NCBI GenBank assembly: GCA_022821085.1
Contig: JAJEEG010000002.1
Coordinates: 372,001-436,000, forward strand
Reading direction: 5' to 3'
Length of the DNA stretch: 64,000 nt
From: Candidatus Latescibacterota bacterium
Lineage (GTDB): Bacteria > JAAXHH01
Part shown: piece by piece, positions 22,303 through 32,451 of the stretch
Position numbering within the stretch: position 1 is the first letter of the stretch
How the letters are laid out: the number at the start of each line of letters is the position of its first letter
Notes under the pieces: model-generated
The model's database searches: none
Seen by the model: only the letters and a program-made list of their open reading frames with translations
What the model was told of the DNA's origin: nothing
Made by a program: the position numbers and the translations under genes

Positions 22303-24846
22303 ATGCAACGTCCGGCCCTGTTCATCGCGGTGTGCATTGTCATCGGGATTCTGATGGGACACCGCGTCGACGTATCACCCGTCCATTTCGCGCTGGGTGC
22401 AACGGCAGCCATCGCGACGGGTTGCGCGGTCTACCGGACTCGTGGGAACGACACTTTTGCCCTCCGCTACTGCATGGCCCTGGGTCTCGTGTTTGCCGGC
22501 GCCTTCTGGTACGCGGTGCAGGTGCGGATCGTGCCCGCGAACGATATCCGGCGATTCTGCGACCAGCGACAGCGGCATGTGCTGACCGGGACGATCGTCC
22601 GCTCGCCCGATGCGAGAGATCGTTTCACCCTGGTCACGGTGGACGTGGACGCCATCTCGCTGGCGGGCACCGGGCGGACATCGAGGGAATCGCGGACCCG
22701 ATCGGGTTCGGGTGGCATGGCGTCGGCCGCAGGAGGGACGCCCGCCACGGGTCGAAAGGCGCCGGCAACGGGGTGCCTGCAGGTCCGCCTGACCAGCGGC
22801 ATCGAGCCCGGCCGGTACGGCGACCGCATCCTCGTATCGGGACGCCTGCGCAGCCCTCAACCCGCCCGGAACCCCGGCGGGTTCGACGCGCGGACCTACT
22901 ACGCGAGCAGGGGAGTCCACGCGCTGATGAGCGTGCGCGATGAGGCGGGCTATCGCGTGACGCGGCGCAACACGTCATTCACCTGGCAGACGGGGGTCAT
23001 CGACCCGCTGCGCAACAGCATCGACCGGTCCATCGACCGGACCATGCGGGGCGATTCAGCCGCTCTGCTTAAAGGCATCCTGCTGGGCGAGCGGCGGCAG
23101 CTGCCCGAGGACCTGCTCGACACCTTCAGGACGATCGGCCTGGCCCATATCCTGGCCGTATCCGGACTGCACGTCGGCCTGATCACCCTGGTGATCCATA
23201 CGCTGCTGTTCGTCCTGAGGCTTCCGCGGAACATCGTCGTCGCCGGCACGCTGGGCATCCTGGTGCTCTACGCCTTCATCACCAACCTGACGCCGTCGGT
23301 CATCCGGGCCACGATCATGGCGGCATTGTTCCTGGCGGGCCGCCAGCTGGACCGGCAGACCGACACCGTCAACATCCTGGCCGTGGCGGCCATCGTCATA
23401 CTGCTGATCTGGCCATCGGCCCTGTTCGACCTGAGCTTCCAGCTATCCTTCCTGGCGACCTACGCCATCATCACAGGTTATCCCAGAATGAAGGAACTGC
23501 TCCCCGAAAGGATTTCACGGTCGGAAAAATGGTGGGCCCGTTGGCTGCGGGACGGGTTGCTGGTCTCGGTCGCGGCGCAACTGGGCGCGCTGCCCGTGGT
23601 GGCGGGTACGTTCTACCAGGTTTCCTGGATGTCGGCGGTGGCGAATCTGTTCATCGGGCCGCTGGTGTTCCTGAATACGACCTTCGGCGTGCTCACCGCC
23701 CTGACCGGACCCCTGGCCATCGAAATCGCCCGGCTTTTCAGCGCCGCCAACACGCTGGTCCTGTTCGCCATGATCCATCTCTCGAAGGCCTTCTCCGGCG
23801 CGCCGTCCGCGCTGGTTGAGGTGCCGGCGCCTTCCACGCTCTTCTTTGCTTCCTTCTACGGCGCGGCCCTGTTGCTGCTCTGGAAACCGGGTGGACCCCG
23901 CGGGCGGCGGACGCGGCAGGGACTACTGGCCCTTTGCCTTCTGCTCTTCTGTTACAACCTGGTGCCCGACCGGTCACTGCGGATCACCGTCCTCGACGTC
24001 GGACAGGGGGACGCCATCTTCATTGCCTGTCCCAACGGACGCACCCTCCTGGTCGACGGCGGCGCCCGCTCGCCCTTTTTTGACGCAGGTGCCCGCGTCA
24101 TCGTGCCCTTCATGCGTGCCAAGGGATATCGCCGCGTGGATACGATCATCGTCACGCATCCCGACCTGGACCACTACGGCGGACTCCGGGCCGTGGTGGA
24201 GTCCGTCGAAGTGGGCGAGGTCCTTTCGAGCGGCGTCGGTTCGGACTCCCGCTCTTACCAGGCCTGGCGCGAGGCCATCGACCGGCGCGGCATCCCGTAC
24301 CGCACGGTCGTGAAGGGGGACACCCTGGCGGCGCTGGGCGGCGTGCGCGGCCTGTTTCTCCATCCGGATCCCCTGTTCCTGACAGGCACGGCGAGGACCA
24401 ACACCAACGAGGTGTCTGTGGTCCTGCGCCTGACCTTTGGCGCGTTCAGCATGCTGCTGACGGGCGACATCGAGGAAAAAGGCGAGGCCGCGACCGTCCG
24501 CCGGCCGTCCTCCCTGAAAAGCACGGTGCTCAAATCGCCCCATCACGGGAGCAGGACGTCGAGCGGGACGGCCTTCCTGAACGCCGTCGACCCGGAGGCG
24601 GTGGCCGTTTCCGCCGGCAGGTTCAACAACTTCGGCCATCCTTCGCCCGAGGTCATCGAACGGTACAGCCGGCAGGGAGCGGAGGTATTTCGAACGGACG
24701 AGGGCGGCGCGGTCATGATCCGCAGCAGCGGCCGGTCCTGGGATATGGCGTACTTTGCACCGCCAGAACCCCTCGGTCCCACACCCGGCCAGGTGATGGA
24801 TGGGTTTCTCTTGACAGGAAAATCCCCTCGGTCTATATTCCGATAG
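22303..24846 (+). CDS. comEC: ComEC/Rec2 DNA uptake channel
   Basis: This 847-residue protein is the inner-membrane channel that takes single-stranded DNA into the cytoplasm during natural transformation. An N-terminal soluble DUF4131-like part (about 20-220) contains the OB-fold region. The competence core with many membrane segments follows (about 225-560, beginning ALLKGILLGERRQLPEDLL and LAHILAVSGLHVGL). A metallo-beta-lactamase domain ends the protein (LDVGQGDAIFIACPNG, THPDLDHYGGL, LKSPHHGSRTS), with its metal-binding HxDxD. The length is typical. No comEA or comF is in the window. Confidence 0.9.
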   Translation: MQRPALFIAVCIVIGILMGHRVDVSPVHFALGATAAIATGCAVYRTRGNDTFALRYCMALGLVFAGAFWYAVQVRIVPANDIRRFCDQRQRHVLTGTIVRSPDARDRFTLVTVDVDAISLAGTGRTSRESRTRSGSGGMASAAGGTPATGRKAPATGCLQVRLTSGIEPGRYGDRILVSGRLRSPQPARNPGGFDARTYYASRGVHALMSVRDEAGYRVTRRNTSFTWQTGVIDPLRNSIDRSIDRTMRGDSAALLKGILLGERRQLPEDLLDTFRTIGLAHILAVSGLHVGLITLVIHTLLFVLRLPRNIVVAGTLGILVLYAFITNLTPSVIRATIMAALFLAGRQLDRQTDTVNILAVAAIVILLIWPSALFDLSFQLSFLATYAIITGYPRMKELLPERISRSEKWWARWLRDGLLVSVAAQLGALPVVAGTFYQVSWMSAVANLFIGPLVFLNTTFGVLTALTGPLAIEIARLFSAANTLVLFAMIHLSKAFSGAPSALVEVPAPSTLFFASFYGAALLLLWKPGGPRGRRTRQGLLALCLLLFCYNLVPDRSLRITVLDVGQGDAIFIACPNGRTLLVDGGARSPFFDAGARVIVPFMRAKGYRRVDTIIVTHPDLDHYGGLRAVVESVEVGEVLSSGVGSDSRSYQAWREAIDRRGIPYRTVVKGDTLAALGGVRGLFLHPDPLFLTGTARTNTNEVSVVLRLTFGAFSMLLTGDIEEKGEAATVRRPSSLKSTVLKSPHHGSRTSSGTAFLNAVDPEAVAVSAGRFNNFGHPSPEVIERYSRQGAEVFRTDEGGAVMIRSSGRSWDMAYFAPPEPLGPTPGQVMDGFLLTGKSPRSIFR
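24811..24839 (+). promoter_or_regulatory. Promoter of the TPR metallopeptidase gene
   Basis: TTGACA (24811-24816) and TATATT (24834-24839) are separated by 17 bp. The site lies inside the last codons of comEC, 65 bp before the next start codon. Confidence 0.75.
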
Positions 24847-24903
24847 CTCAACATAAGTCGTTATCAAACATATATTTAACACCCTGTTCTTCCCCGGTCC
24901 AAT

Positions 24904-27639
24904 ATGATCAGAACCGCTTCTTTGCTCATGGTGTTTCTGCTGCTCTCCGCGGCAGAAATCCCTCCTCCTGCAAACGCCCAGGGCGGAGCCGCCCAGGACG
25001 GTGCCTTCGAACAAGCGATCGAGGAAGGCAGTGAGGCACGCCAGCTCTACGTGGACCGGATCGAAGCACTCCAGGCGGAGGTTTCGAGGCAGAACGCCCG
25101 CCTGCGCAACGCCGGGACCGGCAATTCGGAGGAGCAGGCGCGGCGCAACGAGACGGTCCTGGCGCTGGCGCGGCTTCACGCGTCCATCGGACAGTATGAG
25201 CAGGCCGTCGAACTCCTGAAGAGCGCGGTGGACCAGGCGGGCGCGACGGACCAAGCAAGCGCAACAGGAGCTGCGGGCGCGACGACCGACGTGGCCGACA
25301 CCAACGAAATGCGTGCGTTGCTCGGTAGGCTTCTCCAGCGCCAGGGGCGGTATGACGAAGCGGAGTCCGTACTGGCCGCCGCCCGGTCTCGCCAGGGCGG
25401 GCCGGCGCTGGCCACCGTTCGGCTCGCGGAGGTGTATTTCACGACGGGCAGGACCGAGGAGGGTCTAGAGCTGTGTCGCGAAGTCCTGAGGGACACGGGT
25501 ACGCAAGGGCCGCCGAACGCACCGAAGCTGATGGCCGCGGGGCTCGCCGCTCGGTACCTGGAGCTTTCTCACGAGGCCAACGCCTTTCTGGCCGCGGCGA
25601 CCCGTGTCGACAGCGAGCATCTCGATGCCTACGTGGCGTGGGGACGCCTCTTCCTCGACAAGCACAACCGCGCCGAGGCGACCGGTATCTTCGAAGACGC
25701 GCTGAAAATCGACCCCGGATATCCAACGGCGCTGATCGGCCTGGCCGAAGCCCTTGCGGAGAAACAGCCGCTGCCGGCGGAGGCCGTGGCACGGAAGGCG
25801 CTCGCGATCAACCCCTCGCTCATGGAGGGACGCCATTTTCTCGCGGGTCTCCACCTTACGGACGAGGCCTATGATGATGCGATCGGCCAGCTGGACCAGG
25901 CTCTGGAGATCAACCCGGAATCACCCGGAACCCATGCCCTCCTGGCGGCCGCTTACCACGGACAGGGCCGCCAGGCCGAATTCGAAGCCGCCCGGCGGCG
26001 CGTCCTGGACATCAACCCTTCCTATGGCCGGCTGTACGAAATCATCGCCAGCCACCTCACGCGGCGCTACCGGTTCCGGGAGTCCGTGGAGATGGGCCGC
26101 CGGGCGATCGAGACCGACCCCGCGCTCTGGTCGGCCTATGCCGGGCTGGGGATCAGCCTGACCCGGGTCGGCGAGATGGCGGAAGCCCGCAGGATGCTGG
26201 AACAGGCCTTCGACCGGGACCCCTTCGACACCCGGACCTACAACACGCTGGAACTCCTCGACTCCTTCGAGGATTTCGAGACCCGGGAAAGCGGCCCTTT
26301 TATACTGAAGATCCACCGGGACGAAGACGCCGTGTACGGAAAGCTGGCCCTCGATCTGCTCGAAGAAGCCCACCGGACGATCGCGCCGCGGTACGGATTC
26401 ACGCCTGGTGGACACGTGCACGTCGAAATGCTACCGGACAACGATGACTTCATGGTGCGCATCGCCGGCGTGCCGGGAACGGGCGGCCTGCTGGGGGTCT
26501 GCTTCGGCGAGGTGGTGGTGGCGAATTCGCCCAGGGCCCGTCCGAAGGGGACGTTCAACTGGGGGCAGACGCTCTGGCACGAGTACGTCCACGTTACCCA
26601 TCTGCAGCAGACGCGCAACCGCATCCCCCGCTGGCTGGCGGAAGGCATCGCCGTCTACGAAACGCGTCGCGCCCGGCCGGAATGGGACATGGATCTGGAA
26701 GCGGAATTCGTGGAAGCGGCGGTCCAGGGCGAATTGCTCCCCGTCAGCGAACTGAACCGGGGCTTCACCCGGCCGAAGTCACGGGGCCAGGTCGTCCTGT
26801 CCTACTACCAGGCCTCAATCGTCGTGGAATACATCGTGGACACCTTCGGATTCGAGACGGTCCGGCGCATGCTGGACCTGTACAACCGGAATCACACCAC
26901 CGCCGAAGTCGTTCGCGAAGTAACGGGCCGATCCATGGAAGACTTCGACCGGGCTTTCACGGATTATACCGAAGAGCGGATCGCCGCGCTCAGCCGCGTC
27001 CTGCGATTCAAGCCGCCGCGCGACGAGAAGCCGTCCATGGCCGAACTGGAGGCGATGGCGACCGATCACCCCGAGAGTTTCTACGCCCACCTGATGCTGG
27101 GCCAGGTGTTGCACGGGCAGAAACGGTACGAAGAAGCCATCGCACCGCTTGAACGCGCCCGGACCCTCTTCGCACATTACACCCATGCCGGCAATCCCCA
27201 CGTGTTGCTGGCGGAAATCTACCTCGAACAGGGGAACACGGAGGCCGCGATGGAGGTCCTCGAGGCGCTCACCGCCGTCGACGAGGACGACATCGCGTCC
27301 TGCACGACGCTGGCCGGGCTTTACGCCGGGGAAGGCCGGCGCGGGGACGCCCTCCGCATCCTGGAACGGGCGGTCATGATCGATCCCTTCGACGCCGAGG
27401 TCCGCAAGATGCGCGGCGGTTTGTACGAACGGGACGGAAGGCCGGACCTGGCCGTGCCGGAGTTCGAAGCCGTGCTGGCGGTCGAAACCACCGACCGGGT
27501 GCAGGCGCAGTACGACCTGGCCCGCGCTTACCTGGCGGCGGGAAGGAAGGACGACGCCAGGAAGGCCGCGCTGAAGGCCCTGGAGGCCGCGCCTGGCTTC
27601 GAAGCCGCCCAGGAGATCCTGCTCCGGTCGCTGGAATGA
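24904..27639 (+). CDS. Secreted TPR-repeat metallopeptidase (peptidase MA-like)
   Basis: The 911-residue protein begins with a signal peptide ending near ANAQGG (about residue 28). A long array of tetratricopeptide repeats fills residues 60-460. Then comes a peptidase-MA-like domain with LWHEYVHVTHLQQ; HEYVH is at about 559-563 and is followed by WLAEGIAVYE, which supplies a third zinc ligand. A second TPR block closes the protein (about 700-905). It is probably periplasmic or surface-located. The substrate is unknown. It has its own promoter within comEC. Confidence 0.75.
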   Translation: MIRTASLLMVFLLLSAAEIPPPANAQGGAAQDGAFEQAIEEGSEARQLYVDRIEALQAEVSRQNARLRNAGTGNSEEQARRNETVLALARLHASIGQYEQAVELLKSAVDQAGATDQASATGAAGATTDVADTNEMRALLGRLLQRQGRYDEAESVLAAARSRQGGPALATVRLAEVYFTTGRTEEGLELCREVLRDTGTQGPPNAPKLMAAGLAARYLELSHEANAFLAAATRVDSEHLDAYVAWGRLFLDKHNRAEATGIFEDALKIDPGYPTALIGLAEALAEKQPLPAEAVARKALAINPSLMEGRHFLAGLHLTDEAYDDAIGQLDQALEINPESPGTHALLAAAYHGQGRQAEFEAARRRVLDINPSYGRLYEIIASHLTRRYRFRESVEMGRRAIETDPALWSAYAGLGISLTRVGEMAEARRMLEQAFDRDPFDTRTYNTLELLDSFEDFETRESGPFILKIHRDEDAVYGKLALDLLEEAHRTIAPRYGFTPGGHVHVEMLPDNDDFMVRIAGVPGTGGLLGVCFGEVVVANSPRARPKGTFNWGQTLWHEYVHVTHLQQTRNRIPRWLAEGIAVYETRRARPEWDMDLEAEFVEAAVQGELLPVSELNRGFTRPKSRGQVVLSYYQASIVVEYIVDTFGFETVRRMLDLYNRNHTTAEVVREVTGRSMEDFDRAFTDYTEERIAALSRVLRFKPPRDEKPSMAELEAMATDHPESFYAHLMLGQVLHGQKRYEEAIAPLERARTLFAHYTHAGNPHVLLAEIYLEQGNTEAAMEVLEALTAVDEDDIASCTTLAGLYAGEGRRGDALRILERAVMIDPFDAEVRKMRGGLYERDGRPDLAVPEFEAVLAVETTDRVQAQYDLARAYLAAGRKDDARKAALKALEAAPGFEAAQEILLRSLE

Positions 27640-27797
27640 GCGCACGGGCCTGCCCCGCCTCGCCCGGCCAGCCAGCATAGGCCAGCGCCCGGTCCACCGG
27701 CACCCGCCGCACTCGGCCCGCCTGCACCCGGCCCGCCAACACCCATCACACTCGTACGATCGGCACCCGGCCCGCCCGTTTCGTCCCGGTTTTAACG

Positions 27798-27826
27798 TTG
27801 CGATTCGGACCTTCTCACTTTATATT
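27798..27826 (+). promoter_or_regulatory. Promoter of carB
   Basis: TTGCGA (27798-27803) and TATATT (27821-27826) lie 17 bp apart, about 80 bp ahead of the carB start. The upstream part of the gap (27640-27780) is a C-rich degenerate repeat of CGGCACCCGGCCCGCC-like units with no gene. Confidence 0.65.
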
Positions 27827-27905
27827 CAAGCGGTTTGCGCCAACGGAACGCTTGTGATGCGCGGACGTCTCTCCGCGACCGCCGACCGCCTCTTAGAGAG
27901 TCATC

Positions 27906-30900
27906 TTGCCGAAACGCACCGACATCGAGTCCATCCTGATCATCGGCTCCGGGCCGATCGTAATCGGACAGGCCTGCGAGTTCGACTATTCCGGCACCCA
28001 GGCCTGCAGGGCGCTCCGGGAAGAAGGCTACCGGGTCGTGCTGATCAACAGCAATCCGGCCACGATCATGACGGATCCGGACATGGCGGACCGGACCTAC
28101 GTCGAACCCATCACCGCGGAGTACGTGGAAAAGGTCATCCGGCGCGAGCGCCCCGACGTGCTGCTGCCCACGCTCGGAGGACAGACCGCCCTGAACGTCG
28201 CCGTCGAGCTCGCCGAGTCGGGCACGCTGGATCGTTACGGGGTCGAACTCATTGGCGCCAAGCTGGAAGCGATCAAGATGGCGGAGGACCGGGAGCTTTT
28301 CCAAAAGGCCATGGAACGCATCGGCCTGGAGGTACCCCGGGGCGGCTTCGCGCGGACCGTCGAAGAGGCCTGGGAACTGGTGAAGAATACGGGCTTTCCC
28401 GCCATCATCCGGCCGGCCTTCACCCTGGGCGGCGCGGGCGGGAGCATCGCGCGCAGCGAGTCGGAATACGCCGAGGCCGTCGAATGGGGGCTGTCCACCA
28501 GTCCCATCACCGAGGTGCTGATCGAGGAATCCGTCATCGGCTGGAAGGAATACGAACTCGAGGTCATGCGCGACCTGGCCGACAATGTGGTCATCATCTG
28601 CTCCATCGAGAATTTCGACCCCATGGGCGTACACACCGGCGACAGCATCACGGTCGCGCCCGCCCAGACCCTCACGGACAAGGAATACCAGGCGCTCCGG
28701 AACGCATCGATCAAGGTGATCCGGGAAATCGGCGTGGAGACGGGGGGATCGAATATCCAGTTCGCCGTCAGCCCGGAAGACGGCCGCATCCTGGCCATCG
28801 AGATGAACCCCCGCGTGTCCCGCAGTTCGGCCCTTGCTTCCAAGGCCACGGGATTCCCCATCGCCAAGATCGCCGCGAAACTGGCCGTCGGATACACGCT
28901 GGACGAGATCCCGAACGATATTACCCGGGAAACCCCGGCGTCCTTCGAGCCCACGATTGACTACGTGGTGGTGAAGATCCCGCGGTGGGCCTTCGAGAAA
29001 TTCCCCAACGCCGATACCCAGCTTGGCACGCAGATGAAGTCGGTGGGCGAGACCATGGCCATCGGCCGGACCTTCAAGGAAGCGGTCCAGAAAGGGCTCA
29101 GGGGCCTGGAGATCGACCGCCACGGACTCGGCGCCGACGGGAAGGACGCGGTGGACGCCGGCGCCCTGGCCGCGGGCCGGAACGCTGGACAGGCGGACGA
29201 CCAGGCCGACGGCATGCTGGACGACCTCAGGGAGCAAATGACCCGGCCGACGGCGGAGCGCATCTTCCAGATCAAGACCGCTCTCCAGCTCGGCATGCCC
29301 ATCGAAGAGATCTACGCGTTGACCGGCGTCGATCCCTGGTTCCTGCACAACCTGCGGGACATCGTCGAGCTCGAGGGCGAAATCGGCGCGCACCGGAACG
29401 GGTCCATGCCCCGGAACCTGTTGCACAGGGCCAAGCAGGCCGGTTTCTCCGACGTGCAGATCGCCCACCTGACCGGCAGCGACGAGCGGTCGGTCCGCTC
29501 CCGGCGCATCGAGGCGCGCGTGGACGCCGTATTCAAGACCGTGGACACCTGTGCGGCCGAGTTCGAGGCCATGACGCCCTACTACTATTCGACCTACGAG
29601 ACCGAGAACGAGACCCGGCCCAAGACGCGGGAGACGATCATGATCCTGGGCGGCGGACCGAACCGCATCGGCCAGGGGATCGAGTTCGACTACTGCTGCG
29701 TGCAGGCGGTGATGGCGCTGAAGGAGGACGGGTACGAGACCATCATGGTCAACAGCAACCCGGAAACCGTGAGCACGGATTACGACATCTCGGACCGATT
29801 GTTCTTCGAGCCCCTCACCTTCGAAGACGTGATGAACATCGTCGAAACGGAAAAGCCGGACGGCGTGATCGTCCAGTTCGGCGGGCAGACGCCCCTCAAG
29901 CTGGCCCTGTCGCTCGAACGTGCGGGCGTGCCCATCATCGGCACCTCGCCGGACAGCATCGACCTGGCCGAGGACCGCAAGCGGTTCGGCGCCCTGACGA
30001 AGGCGCTCGGCATCCCCCATCCGCCCCACGGGACGGTCTTCTCCTTCGAGGAGGCCCTGGAGGTGGCGAGCGAGATCGGATACCCCGTGCTGGTGCGGCC
30101 TTCCTACGTCCTCGGCGGCCGCAACATGGCCCTGGTCTACGACGACGACTCCCTGCAGAACTACATGCGGACCGCCGTCCACGTGTCCCCCGAGCATCCC
30201 ATCCTCATCGACAAGTTCCTCGAGGACGCCTTCGAATACGACGTGGACGCCGTCTCCGACGGGACGGACGTCGTCCTGGGCGGGATCATGGAACACATCG
30301 AGGAAGCGGGCATCCATTCCGGGGACAGCGCCTGCGTGCTGCCGCCCTACATGGTCAAGCCCATGCATATCGACACCATGCGGAACTACACCCACGCCCT
30401 CGCGAGAAGCCTCAAGGTCGTCGGCCTGATCAACGTGCAGTACGCCATCAAGAACGACGTCGTATACGTGCTGGAAGTCAATCCGCGCGCCTCGCGGACG
30501 ATACCCTTCGTCTCCAAGGCCATTGGCGTGCCGCTGGCCCAGCTCGCGGCGCGGGTCATGGTGGGGAAGACGCTGCGCGATCTCGGCTTCACCGAGGAAA
30601 TCATCCCGCCCTACGCCTCGGTGAAGGAGGTCGTGCTGCCCTTCGTGAAATTCGCCGGTTCGGACAGCCTGCTCGGACCCGAAATGAAGTCGACCGGCGA
30701 GGTCATGGGCATCTACGAGGAACCGGGCATCGCCTTCGCCAAGGGGCAGAGCGCGGCGGGCGGCTCCCTGCCCCTGTCCGGCACCGTCCTGGTCAGCGTC
30801 AACGCCTTCGACCACGAGAACGTCGTCGACATCGCCCGGGAGCTCGATGGGCTGGGCTTCACGATCATGGCGACGAGCGGTACCGGCCGCACGCTGGAGG

Positions 30901-31199
30901 ACGCCGGACTGGAGGTGGTCCGGGTCAACAAGGTCTGGGAGGGCGAACCGCACATCGTGGACCACATCCGCAGAAGCGACATCCAACTCATCATCAACAC
31001 GCCGCTGGGCAAGAGCGCGCGGGACGACGACTACATGATCCGGCGCGCCGCCATCGAGGCGAACATCCCGTGCATCACCACGCTCTCGGCGGCCTGGTCC
31101 GCGGTCAAGGCCATCCAGGCGCTCAAGAACGAGGGCCGCGAGATCTCGGTGAAGAGCCTGCAGGAATGGCATGAGACGCTTAAAGAAGCGAGGGTTTAG
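27906..31199 (+). CDS. carB: Carbamoyl-phosphate synthase large subunit
   Basis: CarB makes carbamoyl phosphate for arginine and pyrimidines, using ammonia from the CarA glutaminase. The 1097 residues contain two ATP-grasp halves: the first starts [25 protein letters not shown], the second [20 protein letters not shown] near residue 578. The C-terminal MGS-like allosteric domain is present. The start is a TTG giving the family N-terminus [10 protein letters not shown], with AGAGAG just upstream. The linker after the first half holds an extra Ala/Gly/Asp-rich stretch of about 30 residues. carA is not adjacent. argJ follows three bases later. Confidence 0.95.
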   Translation: MPKRTDIESILIIGSGPIVIGQACEFDYSGTQACRALREEGYRVVLINSNPATIMTDPDMADRTYVEPITAEYVEKVIRRERPDVLLPTLGGQTALNVAVELAESGTLDRYGVELIGAKLEAIKMAEDRELFQKAMERIGLEVPRGGFARTVEEAWELVKNTGFPAIIRPAFTLGGAGGSIARSESEYAEAVEWGLSTSPITEVLIEESVIGWKEYELEVMRDLADNVVIICSIENFDPMGVHTGDSITVAPAQTLTDKEYQALRNASIKVIREIGVETGGSNIQFAVSPEDGRILAIEMNPRVSRSSALASKATGFPIAKIAAKLAVGYTLDEIPNDITRETPASFEPTIDYVVVKIPRWAFEKFPNADTQLGTQMKSVGETMAIGRTFKEAVQKGLRGLEIDRHGLGADGKDAVDAGALAAGRNAGQADDQADGMLDDLREQMTRPTAERIFQIKTALQLGMPIEEIYALTGVDPWFLHNLRDIVELEGEIGAHRNGSMPRNLLHRAKQAGFSDVQIAHLTGSDERSVRSRRIEARVDAVFKTVDTCAAEFEAMTPYYYSTYETENETRPKTRETIMILGGGPNRIGQGIEFDYCCVQAVMALKEDGYETIMVNSNPETVSTDYDISDRLFFEPLTFEDVMNIVETEKPDGVIVQFGGQTPLKLALSLERAGVPIIGTSPDSIDLAEDRKRFGALTKALGIPHPPHGTVFSFEEALEVASEIGYPVLVRPSYVLGGRNMALVYDDDSLQNYMRTAVHVSPEHPILIDKFLEDAFEYDVDAVSDGTDVVLGGIMEHIEEAGIHSGDSACVLPPYMVKPMHIDTMRNYTHALARSLKVVGLINVQYAIKNDVVYVLEVNPRASRTIPFVSKAIGVPLAQLAARVMVGKTLRDLGFTEEIIPPYASVKEVVLPFVKFAGSDSLLGPEMKSTGEVMGIYEEPGIAFAKGQSAAGGSLPLSGTVLVSVNAFDHENVVDIARELDGLGFTIMATSGTGRTLEDAGLEVVRVNKVWEGEPHIVDHIRRSDIQLIINTPLGKSARDDDYMIRRAAIEANIPCITTLSAAWSAVKAIQALKNEGREISVKSLQEWHETLKEARV

Positions 31200-31202
31200 A
31201 CC

Positions 31203-32414
31203 ATGCAGACGGTAGACGGCGGCGTACTGGCGCCGAAGGGGTTCACAGTCAATACGGCGAGTTGCGGCATCAACAGTCCCAAAGGCAGCCGCAAGGACCT
31301 GGTGGTGATCGACGCGGGCGGGACCGCCTCCGCGGCAGGCGTGTTCACCACGAACCGGGTGCAGGCCGCGCCGGTAGTCCTTTCCAAAGACCATTTGCAG
31401 ACCGGCATGGCGCGGGCCGTCGTGGTCAACAGCGGCAACGCCAACGCGTGCAACGGGGAACCCGGCATGGCGGACGCCCGGGAGATGGCCGCCCTGGTGG
31501 CCGAGGGGCTGTCCGTGCCCGCGAGCGAGATCCTCGTCGCTTCCACCGGGGTCATCGGCCGGCCCCTGCCCATGGACGTGATCCGCGAAGGCATCCGGGA
31601 AGCGCTTGAGCGGCAGGCGCTGGGACCGGACCCGGACGCCGCCGAGTCGATCATGACGACCGACACGGTGCCCAAGACCTGCGCGGTGCGGTGCGATCTG
31701 GACAGCAAGTCCGCGGTGGTCGGCGGGATCGCCAAGGGCGCGGGCATGATCTGTCCGTACATGGCCACGATGATCGGCGTGGTCACGACGGACGCCGCCA
31801 TCGCGCCGGGGGCCCTCCAGGCGGCCCTGCGCCGGGCCGTCGGCAAGTCCTTCAACTGCATCACCGTCGACGGCGACATGAGCACGAACGACACGGTATT
31901 CGTCCTGGCGAATGGCGCCGCGGGTAACCCGGAAATCACCCGGCCGGAAGGGGACGCCTACGAGCGGTTCGCCGAGGCGCTGGAGCACGTCTGCACCGAC
32001 CTGGCGAAGAAGATCGCCCGGGACGGCGAAGGCGCGACCAAACTCGTGGAGATCCGTGTGCGGGGCGCCCGTTCGGACGAGGACGCCCGGACGATCGGCA
32101 TGAGCGTGGCAAACTCCGCCCTCGTGAAGACAGCCATCTACGGCCACGATCCCAACTGGGGCAGGATCCTCTGCGCCGTCGGGTACGCGGACGCCGAATC
32201 GGATCCGGACACGATCGATCTGCTTCTCTGCGGCCACCAGCTGACGCGCGACGGCCAGGGGCTTCCTCTCGACGAGCCGACCATGAGAAAAGCCTTGTCC
32301 GCCAGTGAGATCCCCGTCGAGATCGACCTCAGGCTGGGCGACGGCGCGGCCACGGTATGGACCTGCGACATGTCCCACGAATACGTGACCGTGAACGCGG
32401 AATACACGACCTGA
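31203..32414 (+). CDS. argJ: Bifunctional glutamate N-acetyltransferase/ornithine acetyltransferase
   Basis: ArgJ recycles the acetyl group in the acetylated arginine pathway, moving it from N-acetylornithine to glutamate. The 403-residue protein has the self-cleavage region KGAGMICPYMATMIGVVTTDA, in which the Thr of MATM becomes the nucleophile of the beta chain. The family C-terminus with YVTVNAEYTT is seen. Since ArgJ implies an acetylated arginine route, the LysW operon at 53.8-61.4 kb probably serves lysine. It follows carB by three bases, and the two are presumably one arginine transcript. Confidence 0.93.
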   Translation: MQTVDGGVLAPKGFTVNTASCGINSPKGSRKDLVVIDAGGTASAAGVFTTNRVQAAPVVLSKDHLQTGMARAVVVNSGNANACNGEPGMADAREMAALVAEGLSVPASEILVASTGVIGRPLPMDVIREGIREALERQALGPDPDAAESIMTTDTVPKTCAVRCDLDSKSAVVGGIAKGAGMICPYMATMIGVVTTDAAIAPGALQAALRRAVGKSFNCITVDGDMSTNDTVFVLANGAAGNPEITRPEGDAYERFAEALEHVCTDLAKKIARDGEGATKLVEIRVRGARSDEDARTIGMSVANSALVKTAIYGHDPNWGRILCAVGYADAESDPDTIDLLLCGHQLTRDGQGLPLDEPTMRKALSASEIPVEIDLRLGDGAATVWTCDMSHEYVTVNAEYTT

Positions 32415-32451
32415 AACACGTTCGGTTCCACGGACGACGAGGACGACGACT

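Noticed and set aside
27857-27905. Possible arginine-codon leader peptide before carB
   Set aside because: An ATG frame with several Arg codons exists, but it runs far into carB out of frame with no stop or terminator, so there is no attenuator.
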